Of a stretch of 64,000 nucleotides of DNA, positions 37,801 to 50,261 are shown piece after piece (positions within the stretch are counted from its first letter, which is position 1; each line of letters starts with the position of its first letter). Position numbers and translations under genes: made by a program. The notes below the pieces were generated by a model that saw only the letters and a list, made by a program, of their open reading frames with translations, made no database searches and was not told where the DNA came from. The DNA is from Paragordius varius (Eukaryota > Nematomorpha), in the NCBI GenBank assembly GCA_964247055.1, contig OZ176051.1, forward strand, positions 248,001 to 312,000, written 5' to 3'.

Positions 37801-40223
37801 CTAGCTAAAATCCAAATTTGATCAGGTGTCACCATAATTTTTTTTGGGTAGCCCTATGGTAGTTCCATCATCACCCCAAATATTTTCGAGATCGGAGTAT
37901 AAATGTAATTTTTATGAATTTTTTAAATATTTAAAAAATTTATTTTATACGATATTAAAAATAAAAATGGCTACCTAAAATCCAAATTTGATCAGGTGAT
38001 GTCACCATATTTTTTTTGGGTAGCCCTATGGTAGTTCCATCATCACCCCAAATATTTTGGGGATCGGACTATAAATGTAATTTTTATGAATTTTTTAAAT
38101 ATTTAAAAAATTTATTTTATACGATTTTAAAAAAAATGGCTATCTAAAATCCAAATTTGATCAGGTGAGGTCACCATAATTTTTTTTGGGTAGCCCTATG
38201 GTAGTTCCATCATCACCCCAAATATTTTCGAGATCGGAGTATAAATGTAATTTTTATGAATTTTTTAAATATTTAAAAAATTTATTTTATACGATTTTAA
38301 AAATAAAAATGGCTACCTAAAATCCAAATTTGATCAGGTGATGTCGCCATAATTTTTTTTGGGTAGCCCTATGGTAGTTCCATCATCACCCCAAATATTT
38401 TCGAGATCGGAGTATAAATGTAATTTTTATGAATTTTTTAAATATTTAAAAAATTTATTTTATACGATTTTAAAAATAAAAATGGCTACCTAAAATCCAA
38501 ATTTGATCAGGTGATGTCGCCATAATTTTTTTTTGGGTAGCCCTATGGTAGTTCCATCATAACCCCAAATATTTTTGAGATCGGACTTTAAATGTAATTT
38601 TTATGAATTTTTTAAATATTTAAAAAATTTATTTTATACGATTTTAAAAATAAAAATGGCTACCTAAAATCCAAATTTCATCAGGTGATGTCGCTATAAT
38701 TTTTTTTGGGTAGCCCTATGGTAGTTCCATCATCACCCCAAATACTTTGGGGATCGGACTATAAATGTAATTTTTATGAATTTTTTAAGTATTTAAAAAA
38801 TTTATTTTATACGATTATAAAAATAAAAATGGCTACCTAAAATCAAAATTTGATCAGGTGATGTCGCCATAATTTTTTTTGGGTAGCCCTATGGTAGTTC
38901 CATCATAACCCCAAATATTTTTGAGATCGGACTTTAAATGTAATTTTTATGAATTTTTTAAATATTTAAAAAATTTATTTTATACGATTTTAAAAATAAA
39001 AATGGCTACCTAAAATCCAAATTTATCAGGTGATGTCACCATAATTTTTTTTGGGTAGCCCTATGGTTGTTCCATCATCACCCCAAATATTTTCGAGATC
39101 GGAGTATAAATGTAATTTTTATGAATTTTTTAAATATTTAAAAAATTTATTTTATACGATTTTAAAAATAAAAATGGCTAGCTAAAATCCAAATTTGATC
39201 AGGTGTCACCATAATTTTTTTTGGGTAGCCCTATGGTAGTTCCATCATCACCCCAAATATTTTCGAGATCGGAGTATAAATGTAATTTTTATGAATTTTT
39301 TAAATATTTAAAAAATTTATTTTATACGATATTAAAAATAAAAATGGCTACCTAAAATCCAAATTTGATCAGGTGATGTCACCATATTTTTTTTGGGTAG
39401 CCCTATGGTAGTTCCATCATCACCCCAAATATTTTGGGGATCGGACTATAAATGTAATTTTTATGAATTTTTTAAATATTTAAAAAATTTATTTTATACG
39501 ATTTTAAAAAAAATGGCTATCTAAAATCCAAATTTGATCAGGTGAGGTCACCATAATTTTTTTTGGGTAGCCCTATGGTAGTTCCATCATCACCCCAAAT
39601 ATTTTCGAGATCGGAGTATAAATGTAATTTTTATGAATTTTTTAAATATTTAAAAAATTTATTTTATACGATTTTAAAAATAAAAATGGCTACCTAAAAT
39701 CCAAATTTGATCAGGTGATGTCGCCATAATTTTTTTTGGGTAGCCCTATGGTAGTTCCATCATCACCCCAAATATTTTCGAGATCGGAGTATAAATGTAA
39801 TTTTTATGAATTTTTTAAATATTTAAAAAATTTATTTTATACGATTTTAAAAATAAAAATGGCTACCTAAAATCCAAATTTGATCAGGTGATGTCGCCAT
39901 AATTTTTTTTTGGGTAGCCCTATGGTAGTTCCATCATAACCCCAAATATTTTTGAGATCGGACTTTAAATGTAATTTTTATGAATTTTTTAAATATTTAA
40001 AAAATTTATTTTATACGATTTTAAAAATAAAAATGGCTACCTAAAATCCAAATTTCATCAGGTGATGTCGCTATAATTTTTTTTGGGTAGCCCTATGGTA
40101 GTTCCATCATCACCCCAAATACTTTGGGGATCGGACTATAAATGTAATTTTTATGAATTTTTTAAGTATTTAAAAAATTTATTTTATACGATTTTAAAAA
40201 TAAAAATGGCTACCTAAAATCCA
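34887..40223. repeat. 8-monomer higher-order repeat, almost four copies (1377 bp)
   Basis: The copies start at 34887, 36265, 37642 and 39019, marked by AAATTTATCAGG (a missing G), giving periods of 1378, 1377 and 1377 bp. ATTTCATCAGG occurs at 35921, 37298, 38675 and 40052. GGTGAGGTCACC, GGTGTCACC (five bases short), GGTTGTTCC, TTTTAAAAAAAATGGC and TTTAAGTATTT recur in every copy. Copies 2-4 share GGCTAGC (36421, 37798, 39175) and a T-run one base shorter, both absent from copy 1, so they share a later ancestor. Private changes are TTTTGAAAATAAAAATGG and GGGTTGCCC (copy 2) and ACGATTATAAAA (copy 3). Copy 4 diverges after its ATTTCATC monomer. Confidence 0.93.
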
Positions 40224-42290
40224 AATTTGATCAGGTGATGTCACCATAATTTTTTTTGGGTAGCCCTATGGTAGTTCCATCATCACCCCAAATATTTTCG
40301 AGATCGGAGTATAAATGTAATTTTTATGAATTTTTTAAATATTTAAAAAATTTATTTTATACGATTTTAAAAATAAAAATGGCTACCTAAAATCAAAATT
40401 TGATCAGGTGATGTCGCCATAATTTTTTTTGGGTAGCCCTATGGTAGTTCCATCATAACCCCAAATATTTTTGAGATCGGACTTTAAATGTAATTTTTAT
40501 GAATTTTTTAAATATTTAAAAAATTTATTTTATACGATTTTAAAAATAAAAATTGCTACCTAAAATCCAAATTTGATCAGGTGATGTCGCCATAATTTTT
40601 TTTGGGTAGCCCTATGTTAGTTCCATCATCACCCCAAATATTTTTGAGATCGGAGTATAAATGTAATTTTTATGAATTTTTTAAATATTTAAAAAATTTA
40701 TTTTATACGATTTTAAAAATAAAAATGGCTACCTAAAATCCAAATTTGATCAGGTGATGTCACTATAATTTTTTTGGGTAGCCCTATGGTAGTTCCATCA
40801 TCACCCTAAATATTTTGGGGATCGGACTATAAATGTAATTTATATGAATTTTTTAAATATTTAAAAAATATATTTTATACGATTTTAAAAATAAAAATGG
40901 CTACCTAAAATCCAAATTTGATCAGGTGATGTCGCCATAATTTTTTTTGGGTAGCCCTATAGTAGTTCCATCATCACCCCAAATACTTTGGGGATCGGAC
41001 TATAAATGTAATTTTTATGAATTTTTTAAATATTTAAAAAATTTATTTTATACGATTTTAAAAATAAAAATGGCTACCTAAAATCCAAATTTGATCAGAT
41101 GATGTCACCATGATTTTTTTTGGGTAGCCCTATGGTAGTTCCATCATCACCCCAAATATTTTCGAGATCGGAGTATAAATGTAATTTTTATGAATTTTTT
41201 AAATATTTAAAAAATTTATTATATACGATTTTAAAAATAAAAATGGCTACCTAAAATCCAAATTTCATCAGGTGATGTCGCTATAATTTTTTTTGGGTAG
41301 CCCTATGGTAGTTCCATCATCACCCCAAATACTTTGGGGATCGGACTATAAATGTAATTTTTATGAATTTTTTAAGTATTTAAAAAATTTATTTTATACG
41401 ATTTTAAAAATAAAAATGGCTACCTAAAATCCAAATTTGATCAGGTGATGTCACCATAATTTTTTTTGGGTAGCCCTATGGTAGTTCCATCATCACCCCA
41501 AATATTTTCGAGATCGGAGTATAAATGTAATTTTTATGAATTTTTTAAATATTTAAAAAATTTATTTTATACGATTTTAAAAATAAAAATGGCTACCTAA
41601 AATCAAAATTTGATCAGGTGATGTCGCCATAATTTTTTTTGGGTAGCCCTATGGTAGTTCCATCATAACCCCAAATATTTTTGAGATCGGACTTTAAATG
41701 TAATTTTTATGAATTTTTTAAATATTTAAAAAATTTATTTTATACGATTTTAAAAATAAAAATTGCTACCTAAAATCCAAATTTGATCAGGTGATGTCGC
41801 CATAATTTTTTTTGGGTAGCCCTATGTTAGTTCCATCATCACCCCAAATATTTTTGAGATCGGAGTATAAATGTAATTTTTATGAATTTTTTAAATATTT
41901 AAAAAATTTATTTTATACGATTTTAAAAATAAAAATGGCTACCTAAAATCCAAATTTGATCAGGTGATGTCACTATAATTTTTTTGGGTAGCCTTATGGT
42001 AGTTCCATCATCACCCTAAATATTTTGGGGATCGGACTATAAATGTAATTTATATGAATTTTTTAAATATTTAAAAATATATTTTATACGATTTTAAAAA
42101 TAAAAATGGCTACCTAAAATCCAAATTTGATCAGGTGATGTCGCCATAATTTTTTTTGGGTAGCCCTATAGTAGTTCCATCATCACCCCAAATACTTTGG
42201 GGATCGGACTATAAATGTAATTTTTATGAATTTTTTAAATATTTAAAAAATTTATTATATACGATTTTAAAAATAAAAATGGCTACCTAA
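40052..42290. repeat. 7-monomer higher-order repeat, two copies (1210 bp)
   Basis: The copies are about 40052-41261 and 41262-42290 onward. ATTTCATCAGG is at 40052 and 41262, AATTGCTACC at 40551 and 41761, and CCTATGTTAG at 40611 and 41821, all 1210 bp apart. The first copy overlaps the tail of the last 1377-bp unit, so this HOR arose from it by gaining a TTCGAG monomer and recombining with TTTATATGAA and CTTTGGGG units. The copies differ by GCCTTATGG at about 41993 and one A lost near 42076. Confidence 0.85.
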
Positions 42291-43829
42291 AATCCAAATT
42301 TGATCAGGTGATGTCACCATAATTTTTTTTGGGTAGCCCTATGGTAGTTCCATCATCACCCCAAATATTGTCGAGATCGGAGTATAAATGTAATTTTTTT
42401 GAATTTTTTAAATATTTAAAAAATTTATTTTATACGATTTTAAAAATAAAAAGGGCTACCTAAAATCAAATTTGATCAGGTGATGTCGCCATAATTTTTT
42501 TTGGGTAGCCCTATGGTAGTTCCATCATCACCTCAAATATTTTTGAGATCGGAGTATAAATGTAATTTTTATGAATTTTTTAAATATTTAAAAAATTTAT
42601 TTTATACGATTTTAAAAATAAAAATGGCTACCTAAAATCAAATTTGATCAGGTGATGTCGCCATAATTTTTTTTGGGTAGCCCTATGGTAGTTCCATCAT
42701 AACCCCAAATATTTTTGAGATTGGACTTTAAATGAATGAATTTTTTAAATATTTAAAAAATTTATTTTATACGATTTTAAAAATAAAAATGGCTACCTAA
42801 AATCCAAATTTGATTAGGTGATGTCGCCATAATTTTTTTTGGGTAGCCCTATAGTAGTTCCATCATCACCTCAAATATTTTTGAGATCGGAGTATAAATG
42901 TAATTTTTATGAATTTTTTAAATATTTAAAAAATTTATTTTATACGATTTTAAAAATAAAAATGGCTACCTAAAATCCAAATTTGATCAGGTGATGTCGC
43001 CATAATTTTTTTTGGGTAGCCCTATGGTAGTTCCATCATAACCCCAAATATTTTTGAGATCGGACTTTAAATGTAATTTTTATGAATTTTATAAATATTT
43101 AAAAAATTTATTTTATACGATTTTAAAAATAAAAATGGCTACCTAAAATCCAAATTTGATCAGGTGATGTCGCCATATTTTTTTTTGGGTAGCCCTATGG
43201 TAGTTCCATCATCACCCCAAATATTTTGGGAATCGGACTATAAATGTAATTTTTATGAATTTTTTAAATATTTAAAAAATTTATTTTATACGATTTTAAA
43301 ATAAAAATGTCTACCTAAAATCCAAATTTGATCAGGTAATGTCGCCATAATTTTTTTTGGGTAACCCTATGGGGGTTCCATCATCACCCCAAATATTTTT
43401 GAGATCGGACTTTAAATGTAATTTTTATGAATTTTTTAAATATTTAAAAAATTTATTTTATACGATTTTAAAAATAAAAATGGCTACCTAAAATCCAAAT
43501 TTGATCAGGTGATGTCGCCATAATTTTTTTGGGGTAGCCCTATAGTAGTTCCATCATCACCCCAAATATTTTTGAGATCGGAATTTAAATGTAATTTTTA
43601 TAAATTTTTTAAATATTTGAAAAATTTATTTTATACGATTTTAAAAATAAAAATGGCTACCTAAAATCCAAATTTGATCAGGTGATGTCGCCATAATTTT
43701 TTTTGGGTAGCCCTATGGTAGTTCCATGATCACAATATTTTCAATGTCGGAGTATTGTAATTTTTATGAATTTTTTAAATATATAAAAAATTTATTTTAT
43801 ACGATTTTAAAAATAAAAATGGCTACCTA
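42291..43829. repeat. Array segment with frequent small deletions
   Basis: About nine monomers, including AAAAGGGCTACC near 42450, junctions one base short (CTAAAATCAAATTTG at about 42461 and 42632), a loss of eight bases at AAATGAATGAATTT (42731), GGGTAACCCTATGGGGG near 43360, and a unit near 43727-43757 with CATGATCACAATATT and CAATGTCGGAGTATTGTAA, lacking about ten bases. The last lesion is partly shared with 47425 and 50580. Confidence 0.75.
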
Positions 43830-45383
43830 AAATCCAAATTTGATCAGGTGATGTCACCATATATTTTTTTGGGTAGCCCTATGGTAGTTCCATTATCACC
43901 CGAAATATTGTCGAGATCGGAGTATAAATGTAATTTTTTTGAATTTTTTAAATATTTAAAAAATTTATTTTATACGATTTTAAAAATAAAAATGGCTACC
44001 TAAAATCAAATTTGATCAGGTGATGTCGCCATAATTTTTTTTGGGTAGCCCTATGGTAGTTCCATCATAACCCCAAATATTTTTGAGATCGGACTTTAAA
44101 TGTAATTTTAATGAATTTTTTAAATATTTAAAAAATTTATTTTATACGATTTTAAAAATAAAAATGGCTACCTAAAATCCAAATTTGATTAGGTGATGTC
44201 GACATAATTTTTTTTGTGTAGCCCTATAGTAGTTCCATCATCACCGCAAATATTTTTGAGATCGGAGTATAAATGTAATTTTTATGAAATTTTTTAAATA
44301 TTTAAAAATTTATTTTATACGATTTTAAAAATAAAAATGGCTACCTAAAATCCAAATTTGATCAGGTGATGTCGCCATAATTTTTTTGGGTAGCCCTATG
44401 GTAGTTCCATCCTAACCCCAAATATTTTTGAGATTGGACTTTAAATGTAATTTTTATGAATTTTTTAAATATTTAAAAAATTTATTTTATACGATTTTAA
44501 AAATAAAAATGGCTACCTAAAATCCAAATTTGATCAGATGATGTCGCCATAATTTTTTTTGGGTAGCCCTATGGTAGTTCCATGATAACCCCAAATATTT
44601 TTGAGATCGGAATTTAAATGTAATTTTTATAAATTTTTTAAATATTTGAAAAATTTATTTTATACGATTTTAAAAATAAAAATGGCTACCTAAAATCCAA
44701 ATTTGATCAGGTGATGTCACCATATATTTTTTTGGGTAGCCCTATGGTAGTTCCATTATCACCCGAAATATTGTCGAGATCGGAGTATAAATGTAATTTT
44801 TTTGAATTTTTTAAATATTTAAAAAATTTATTTTATACGATTTTAAAAATAAAAATGGCTACCTAAAATCAAATTTGATCAGGTGATGTCGCCATAATTT
44901 TTTTTGGGTAGCCCTATGGTAGTTCCATCATAACCCCAAATATTTTTGAGATCGGACTTTAAATGTAATTTTAATGAATTTTTTAAATATTTAAAAAATT
45001 TATTTTATACGATTTTAAAAATAAAAATGGCTACCTAAAATCCAAATTTGATCAGGTGATGTCACCATAATTTTTTTTGTGTAGCCCTATAGTAGTTCCA
45101 TCATCACCGCAAATATTTTTGAGATCGGAGTATAAATGTAATTTTTATGAAATTTTTTAAATATTTAAAAATTTATTTTATACGATTTTAAAAATAAAAA
45201 TGGCTACCTAAAATCCAAATTTGATCAGGTGATGTCGCCATAATTTTTTTGGGTAGCCCTATGGTAGTTCCATCCTAACCCCAAATATTTTTGAGATTGG
45301 ACTTTAAATGTAATTTTTATGAATTTTTTAAATATTTAAAAAATTTATTTTATACGATTTTAAAAATAAAAATGGCTACCTAA
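43830..45383. repeat. 5-monomer higher-order repeat, two copies (863 bp)
   Basis: CATTATCACCCGAAAT has its CGAAAT at 43901 and 44764, and TCACCGCAAAT is at 44241 and 45104 (863 bp). ATTTTAATGAA, TTTGTGTAGCCC and CATCCTAACCCC recur too. Four monomers match, and a fifth (about 44520-44693, CATGATAACCCC) is present only between the copies. The same CCCGAAAT to CCGCAAAT series reappears at 47580 and 50739 inside the 3160-bp HOR. Confidence 0.82.
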
Positions 45384-45900
45384 AATCCAAATTTGATCAG
45401 GTGATGTCACCATAATTTTTTTTGGGTAGCCCTATGGTAGTTCCATCATCACCCCAAATATTTTCAAGATCGGTGTATAAATGTAATTTTTATGAATTTT
45501 TTAAATATTTAAAAAATTTATTTTATACGATTTTAAAAATAAAAATGGCTACCTAAAATCCAAATTTGATCAGGTAATGTCACTATAATTTTTTTGGGTA
45601 GCCCAATGGTAGTTCCATCATCACCCCAAATATTTTGGGGATCGGATTATAAATGTAATTTTTATGAATTTTTTAAATATTTAAAAAATTTATTTTATAC
45701 GATTTTAAAAATAAAAATGGCTACCTAAAATCCAAATTTGATCAGGGGATGTCACTATAATTTTTTTAGTTAGCCCTATGGTAGTTCCATCATCACCCCA
45801 AATATTTTGGGGATCGGACTATAAATGTAATTTTTATGAATTTTTTAAATATTTAAAAAATTTATTTTATACGATTTTAAAAATAAAAATGGCTACCTAA
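45384..45900. repeat. Array linker, partner of 47.86-48.37 kb
   Basis: Three monomers: TTCAAGATCGGTGTA, then CAGGTAATG with GCCCAATGG (45601), then CAGGGGATG with TTTTAGTTAGCCC (AGTTAGCCC at 45768). GCCCAATGG recurs at 48072 and AGTTAGCCC at 48239, both 2471 bp away. That is 14 units plus the net gain from the 66-bp insert. Confidence 0.75.
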
Positions 45901-47035
45901 AATCCAAATTTGATCAGGTGATGTCGCCATAATTTTTTTGGGTAGCCCTATGGTAGTTCCATCATAACCCCAAATATTTTTGAGATCGGACTTTAAATGT
46001 AATTTTTATGAATTTTTTAAATATTTAAAAAATTTATTTTATACGATTTTAAAAATAAAAATGGCTACCTAAAATCCAAATTTGATCAGGTGATGTCACC
46101 ATAATTTTTTTTCGGTAGCCCTATGGTAGTTCCATCATCACCCCAAATATTTTCGAGATCGGTGTATAAATGTAATTTTTATGAATTTTTTAAATATTTA
46201 AAAAATTTATTTTATACGATTTTAAAAATAAAAATGGCTACCTAAAATCCAAATTTGATCAGGTGATGTCACTATAATTTTTTTGGGTAGCCCTATGGTA
46301 GTTCCATCATCACCCCAAATATTTTGGGGATCGGACTATAAATGTAATTTTTATGAATTTTTTAAATATTTAAAAAATTTATTTTATACGATTTTAAAAA
46401 TAAAAATAGCTACCTAAAATCCAAATTTGATCAGGTAATGTCACTATAATTTTTTTGGGTAGCCCTATGGTAGTTCCATCATCTCCCCATATATTTTGGG
46501 GATCGGACTATAAATGTAATTTTTATGAATTTTTTAAATATTTAAAAAATTTATTTTATACGATTTTAAAAATAAAAATGGCTACCTAAAATCCAAATTT
46601 GATCAGGTGATGTCGCCATAATTTTTTTTGCGTAGCCCTATGGTAGTTCCATCATCAGCCCAAATACTTTGGGGATCGGACTATAAATGTAATTTTTATG
46701 AATTTTTTAAATATTTAAAAAATTTATTTTATACGATTTTAAAAATCAAAATGGCTACCTAAAATCCAAATTTGATCAGGTGATGTCGCCATCATTTTGT
46801 TTGAGTAGCCCTATGGTAGTTCCATCATAACCCCAAATATTTTTGAGATCGGACTTTAAATGTAATTTTTATAAATTTTTTAAATATGTGAAAAATTAAT
46901 TTTATACGATTTTAAAATTAAAAATGGCTACCTAAAATCCAAATTTGATCAGGTGATGTCACCATAATTTTTTTTGGGTAGCCCTATGGTAGTTCCATCA
47001 TTACCCCAAATATTGTCGAGATCGGAGTATAAATG

Positions 47036-47101
47036 AAGCTTATAAAAAATGATGACAAAATTATTATTATTATAATAGATAGTATAGTTAGGTGATAAAT
47101 G
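47036..47101. other. 66-bp non-satellite insert, copy 1
   Basis: After ATAAATG (47029-47035) the monomer is replaced by 66 bp unlike the satellite. It starts AAGCTTATAAAAAATG, contains a short TTATTATTATTATAATA run, and ends with a second ATAAATG (47095-47101). The satellite resumes as ATGTATTTTTTAAAT at 47102, having lost about eight bases (TAATTTTT). G+C is about 12/66. The flanking 7-bp direct repeats resemble a target-site duplication but could come from slippage or end joining. I recognise no transposon family. The two copies are the only HindIII (AAGCTT) sites I noticed. Confidence 0.85.
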
Positions 47102-50100
47102 ATGTATTTTTTAAATATTTAAAAAATTTATTTTATACGATTTTAAAAATAAAAATGGTTACGTAAAATCCAAATTTGAACAGATGATGTCACCATTATT
47201 TTTTTGGGTAGCCCTATGGTAGTTCCATCATCACCCCAAATATTTTCGAGATCGGAGTATAAATGTAATTTTTATGAATTTTTTTAAATATTTAAAAAAT
47301 TTATTTTATACGATTTTAAAAATCAAAATGGCTACCTAAAATCCAAATTTGATCAGGTGATGTCGCCATAATTTTTTTTGGGTAGCCCTATGGTAGTTCC
47401 ATCATCACCCCAAATATTTTCAATGTCGGAGTATTGTAATTTTTATGAATTTTTTAAATATTTAAAAAATTTATTTTATACGATTTTAAAAATAAAAATG
47501 GCTACCTAAAATCCAAATTTGATCAGGTGATGTCACCATATATTTTTTTGGGTAGCCCTATGGTAGTTCCATTATCACCCGAAATATTGTCGAGATCGGA
47601 GTATAAATGTAATTTTTTTGAATTTTTTAAATATTTAAAAAATTTATTTTATACGATTTTAAAAATAAAAATGGCTACCTAAAATCAAATTTGATCAGGT
47701 GATGTCGCCATAATTTTTTTTGGGTAGCCCTATGGTAGTTCCATCATAACCCCAAATATTTTTGAGATCGGACTTTAAATGTAATTTTAATGAATTTTTT
47801 AAATATTTAAAAAATTTATTTTATACGATTTTAAAAATAAAAATCGCTACCTAAAATCCAAATTTGATCAGGTGATGTCGCCATAATTTTTTTTGTGTAG
47901 CCCTATAGTAGTTCCATCATCACCGCAAATATTTTTGAGATCGGAGTATAAATGTAATTTTTATGAATTTTTTAAATATTTAAAAAATTTATTTTATACG
48001 ATTTTAAAAATAAAAATGGCTACCTAAAATCCAAATTTGATCAGGTAATGTCACTATAATTTTTTTGGGTAGCCCAATGGTAGTTCCATCATCACCCCAA
48101 ATATTTTGGGGATCGGACTATAAATGTAATTTTTATGAATTTTTTAAATATTTAAAAAATTTATTTTATACGATTTTAAAAATAAAAATGGCTACCTAAA
48201 ATCCAAATTTGATCAGGTGATGTCACTATAATTTTTTTAGTTAGCCCTATGGTAGTTCCATCATCACCCCAAATATTTTGGGGATCGGACTATAAATGTA
48301 ATTTTTATGAATTTTTTAAATATTTAAAAAATTTATTTTATACGATTTTAAAAATAAAAATGGCTACCTAAAATCCAAATTTGATCAGGTGATGTCGCCA
48401 TAATTTTTTTGGGTAGCCCTATGGTAGTTCCATCATAACCCCAAATATTTTTGAGATCGGACTTTAAATGTAATTTTTATGAATTTTTTAAATATTTAAA
48501 AAATTTATTTTATACGATTTTAAAAATAAAAATGGCTACCTAAAATCCAAATTTGATCAGGTGATGTCACCATAATTTTTTTTCGGTAGCCCTATGGTAG
48601 TTCCATCATCACCCCAAATATTTTAGAGATCGGTGTATAAATGTAATTTTTATGAATTTTTTAAATATTTAAAAAATTTATTTTATACGATTTTAAAAAT
48701 AAAAATGGCTACCTAAAATCCAAATTTGATCAGGTGATGTCACTATAATTTTTTTGGGTAGCCCTATGGTAGTTCCATCATCACCCCAAATATTTTGGGG
48801 ATCGGACTATAAATGTAATTTTTATGAATTTTTTAAATATTTAAAAAATTTATTTTATACGATTTTAAAAATAAAAATAGCTACCTAAAATCCAAATTTG
48901 ATCAGGTGATGTCACTATAATTTTTTTGGGTAGCCCTATGGTAGTTCCATCATCACCCCATATATTTTGGGGATCGGACTATAAATGTAATTTTTATGAA
49001 TTTTTTAAATATTTAAAAAATTTATTTTATACGATTTTAAAAATAAAAATGGCTACCTAAAATCCAAATTTGATCAGGTGATGTCGCCATAATTTTTTTG
49101 GGTAGCCCTATGGTAGTTCCATCATAACCCCAAATATTTTTGAGATCGGACTTTAAATGTAATTTTTATGAATTTTTTAAATATTTAAAAAATTTATTTT
49201 ATACGATTTTAAAAATAAAAATGGCTACCTAAAATCCAAATTTGATCAGGTGATGTCACCATAATTTTTTTTCGGTAGCCCTATGGTAGTTCCATCATCA
49301 CCCCAAATATTTTCGAGATCGGTGTATAAATGTAATTTTTATGAATTTTTTAAATATTTAAAAAATTTATTTTATACGATTTTAAAAATAAAAATGGCTA
49401 CCTAAAATCCAAATTTGATCAGGTGATGTCACTATAATTTTTTTGGGTAGCCCTATGGTAGTTCCATCATCACCCCAAATATTTTGGGGATCGGACTATA
49501 AATGTAATTTTTATGAATTTTTTAAATATTTAAAAAATTTATTTTATACGATTTTAAAAATAAAAATAGCTACCTAAAATCCAAATTTGATCAGGTAATG
49601 TCACTATAATTTTTTTGGGTAGCCCTATGGTAGTTCCATCATCTCCCCATATATTTTGGGGATCGGACTATAAATGTAATTTTTATGAATTTTTTAAATA
49701 TTTAAAAAATTTATTTTATACGATTTTAAAAATAAAAATGGCTACCTAAAATCCAAATTTGATCAGGTGATGTCGCCATAATTTTTTTTGCGTAGCCCTA
49801 TGGTAGTTCCATCATCAGCCCAAATACTTTGGGGATCGGACTATAAATGTAATTTTTATGAATTTTTTAAATATTTAAAAAATTTATTTTATACGATTTT
49901 AAAAATCAAAATGGCTACCTAAAATCCAAATTTGATCAGGTGATGTCGCCATCATTTTGTTTGAGTAGCCCTATGGTAGTTCCATCATAACCCCAAATAT
50001 TTTTGAGATCGGACTTTAAATGTAATTTTTATAAATTTTTTAAATATGTGAAAAATTAATTTTATACGATTTTAAAATTAAAAATGGCTACCTAAAATCC

Positions 50101-50195
50101 AAATTTGATCAGGTGATGTCACCATAATTTTTTTTGGGTAGCCCTATGGTAGTTCCATCATTACCCCAAATATTGTCGAGATCGGAGTATAAATG

Positions 50196-50261
50196 AAGCT
50201 TATAAAAAATGATGACAAAATTATTATTATTATAATAGATAGTATAGTTAGGTGATAAATG
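50196..50261. other. 66-bp non-satellite insert, copy 2
   Basis: It reads the same as 47036-47101, with the same flanking ATAAATG repeats (50189-50195 and 50255-50261) and the same junction to ATGTATTTTTT at 50262. Because the surrounding monomers are duplicated with it, this copy arose with the 3160-bp block and not by a second insertion. Confidence 0.85.

Noticed and set aside
47061-47077. TTA microsatellite inside the insert
   Set aside because: It is only about five imperfect units, too short to call a separate microsatellite. It is described within the 66-bp insert.
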